Shown here in pieces: positions 63,850 through 64,000 of a stretch of 64,000 nt of DNA. The notes below the pieces were generated by a model. It had not been told where the DNA came from and searched no databases. It saw nothing but the letters and a program-made list of their open reading frames with translations. A program made the translations under genes and the position numbers. The DNA comes from Nostoc desertorum CM1-VF14 (lineage in GTDB: Bacteria; Cyanobacteriota; Cyanobacteriia; Cyanobacteriales; Nostocaceae), in assembly GCA_019359245.1 (NCBI GenBank), contig JAHHHR010000009.1, positions 1 through 64,000 on the forward strand, written 5' to 3'. Numbering within the stretch: the first letter of the stretch is position 1; every line of letters begins with the position of its first letter.

Positions 63850-64000
63850 AACGGTCGAATCGGGTTGAGGTATGTGTTTCTCCTGCCCCCCACACCACCC
63901 ATCGTGCGAGTCTGTAATGGACGTTTTATGAATACGCGCAAACATTACACCCCATTAGCAGCACGTAGAATTTTTTGGATCACTTGCCTTATATTTCGCC
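63850..64000. other. Window end, unassigned
   Basis: The last 150 bases are more G+C-rich (CCCCACACCACCCATCGTGC) than the surroundings and may belong to a repeat or mobile element beyond the edge. I cannot support a gene. Confidence 0.3.

Noticed and set aside
63850..64000. Group II intron or reverse-transcriptase element entering at the window end
   Set aside because: GTGCGAG and nearby G+C-rich sequence are suggestive, but no domain V or coding motif is inside the window.

Overview
The window comes from the chromosome of a filamentous, Nostoc-like cyanobacterium. The evidence is direct: the HIP1 octamer GCGATCGC occurs throughout, heptanucleotide tandem repeats of the kind common in Nostocales fill many intergenic gaps, and the gene content is cyanobacterial (desC-desA-desB desaturases, a Ycf66 protein, two helical-carotenoid-protein paralogues, squalene-hopene cyclase, CofH, SpeA). 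I saw no rRNA, tRNA, prophage or complete transposase gene.

Layout. 0.3-4.3 kb: a minus-strand iron-uptake cluster with an FTR1 permease, a ferritin-like protein, a helix-hairpin-helix lipoprotein and a two-domain multicopper oxidase, resembling a bacterial version of the Fet3/Ftr1 pair. 4.8-7.5 kb: an overlapping cbiMNQO cobalt/nickel ECF transporter. 7.6-19.9 kb: mostly housekeeping genes (cofH, a TPR protein, DUF3153, an HxlR regulator divergent from an azoreductase, pdxH, an AI-2E family exporter, scpA, a sugar nucleotidyltransferase, speA, ndk, terC). 20.1-25.5 kb: a defence-like island. A DUF433/DUF5615 toxin-antitoxin pair converges on a four-gene operon encoding a small unknown protein, a ZorA-like MotA/TolQ motor protein, a ZorB-like OmpA/MotB protein and a ZorC-like EH-signature protein. 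No ZorD helicase, ZorE nuclease or other recognised effector lies beside them, so this looks like a Zorya variant or an incomplete Zorya system, and it is the most interesting locus here. It is followed by about 480 bp of 84-bp tandem repeats.

26.5-44.1 kb: ycf66, gnd, a zinc-ribbon Ser/Thr kinase, a Ca2+/H+ antiporter, a DUF3536 GH57 enzyme, HNH nuclease, Gfo/Idh/MocA oxidoreductase, an Omp85 protein, a PEP-CTERM protein, an O-methyltransferase, a two-component pair and a NYN-domain protein. 44.7-48.1 kb: the fatty-acid desaturase cluster desB, desA, desC (minus strand), divergent from a methionine-gamma-lyase-family gene. 49.4-49.7 kb: a 21-bp tandem repeat array. 49.9-57.8 kb: a stress-flavoured cluster (Mn catalase, cupin, two paralogous zinc alcohol dehydrogenases, SRPBCC protein, DJ-1/ferritin-like fusion, DUF2267, DUF6335). 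58.2-59.8 kb: two carotenoid-binding-domain proteins. 60-63.2 kb: the divergent hopanoid pair shc and hpnB. The window ends with a GNAT acetyltransferase.

The intergenic DNA is rich in dispersed palindromes and short tandem repeats. One GGGGACAA-type repeat has entered the hpnB reading frame without breaking it. A single CRISPR-repeat-like sequence without an array lies at 40.3 kb. All functional calls rest on reading motifs by eye; no database search was possible.
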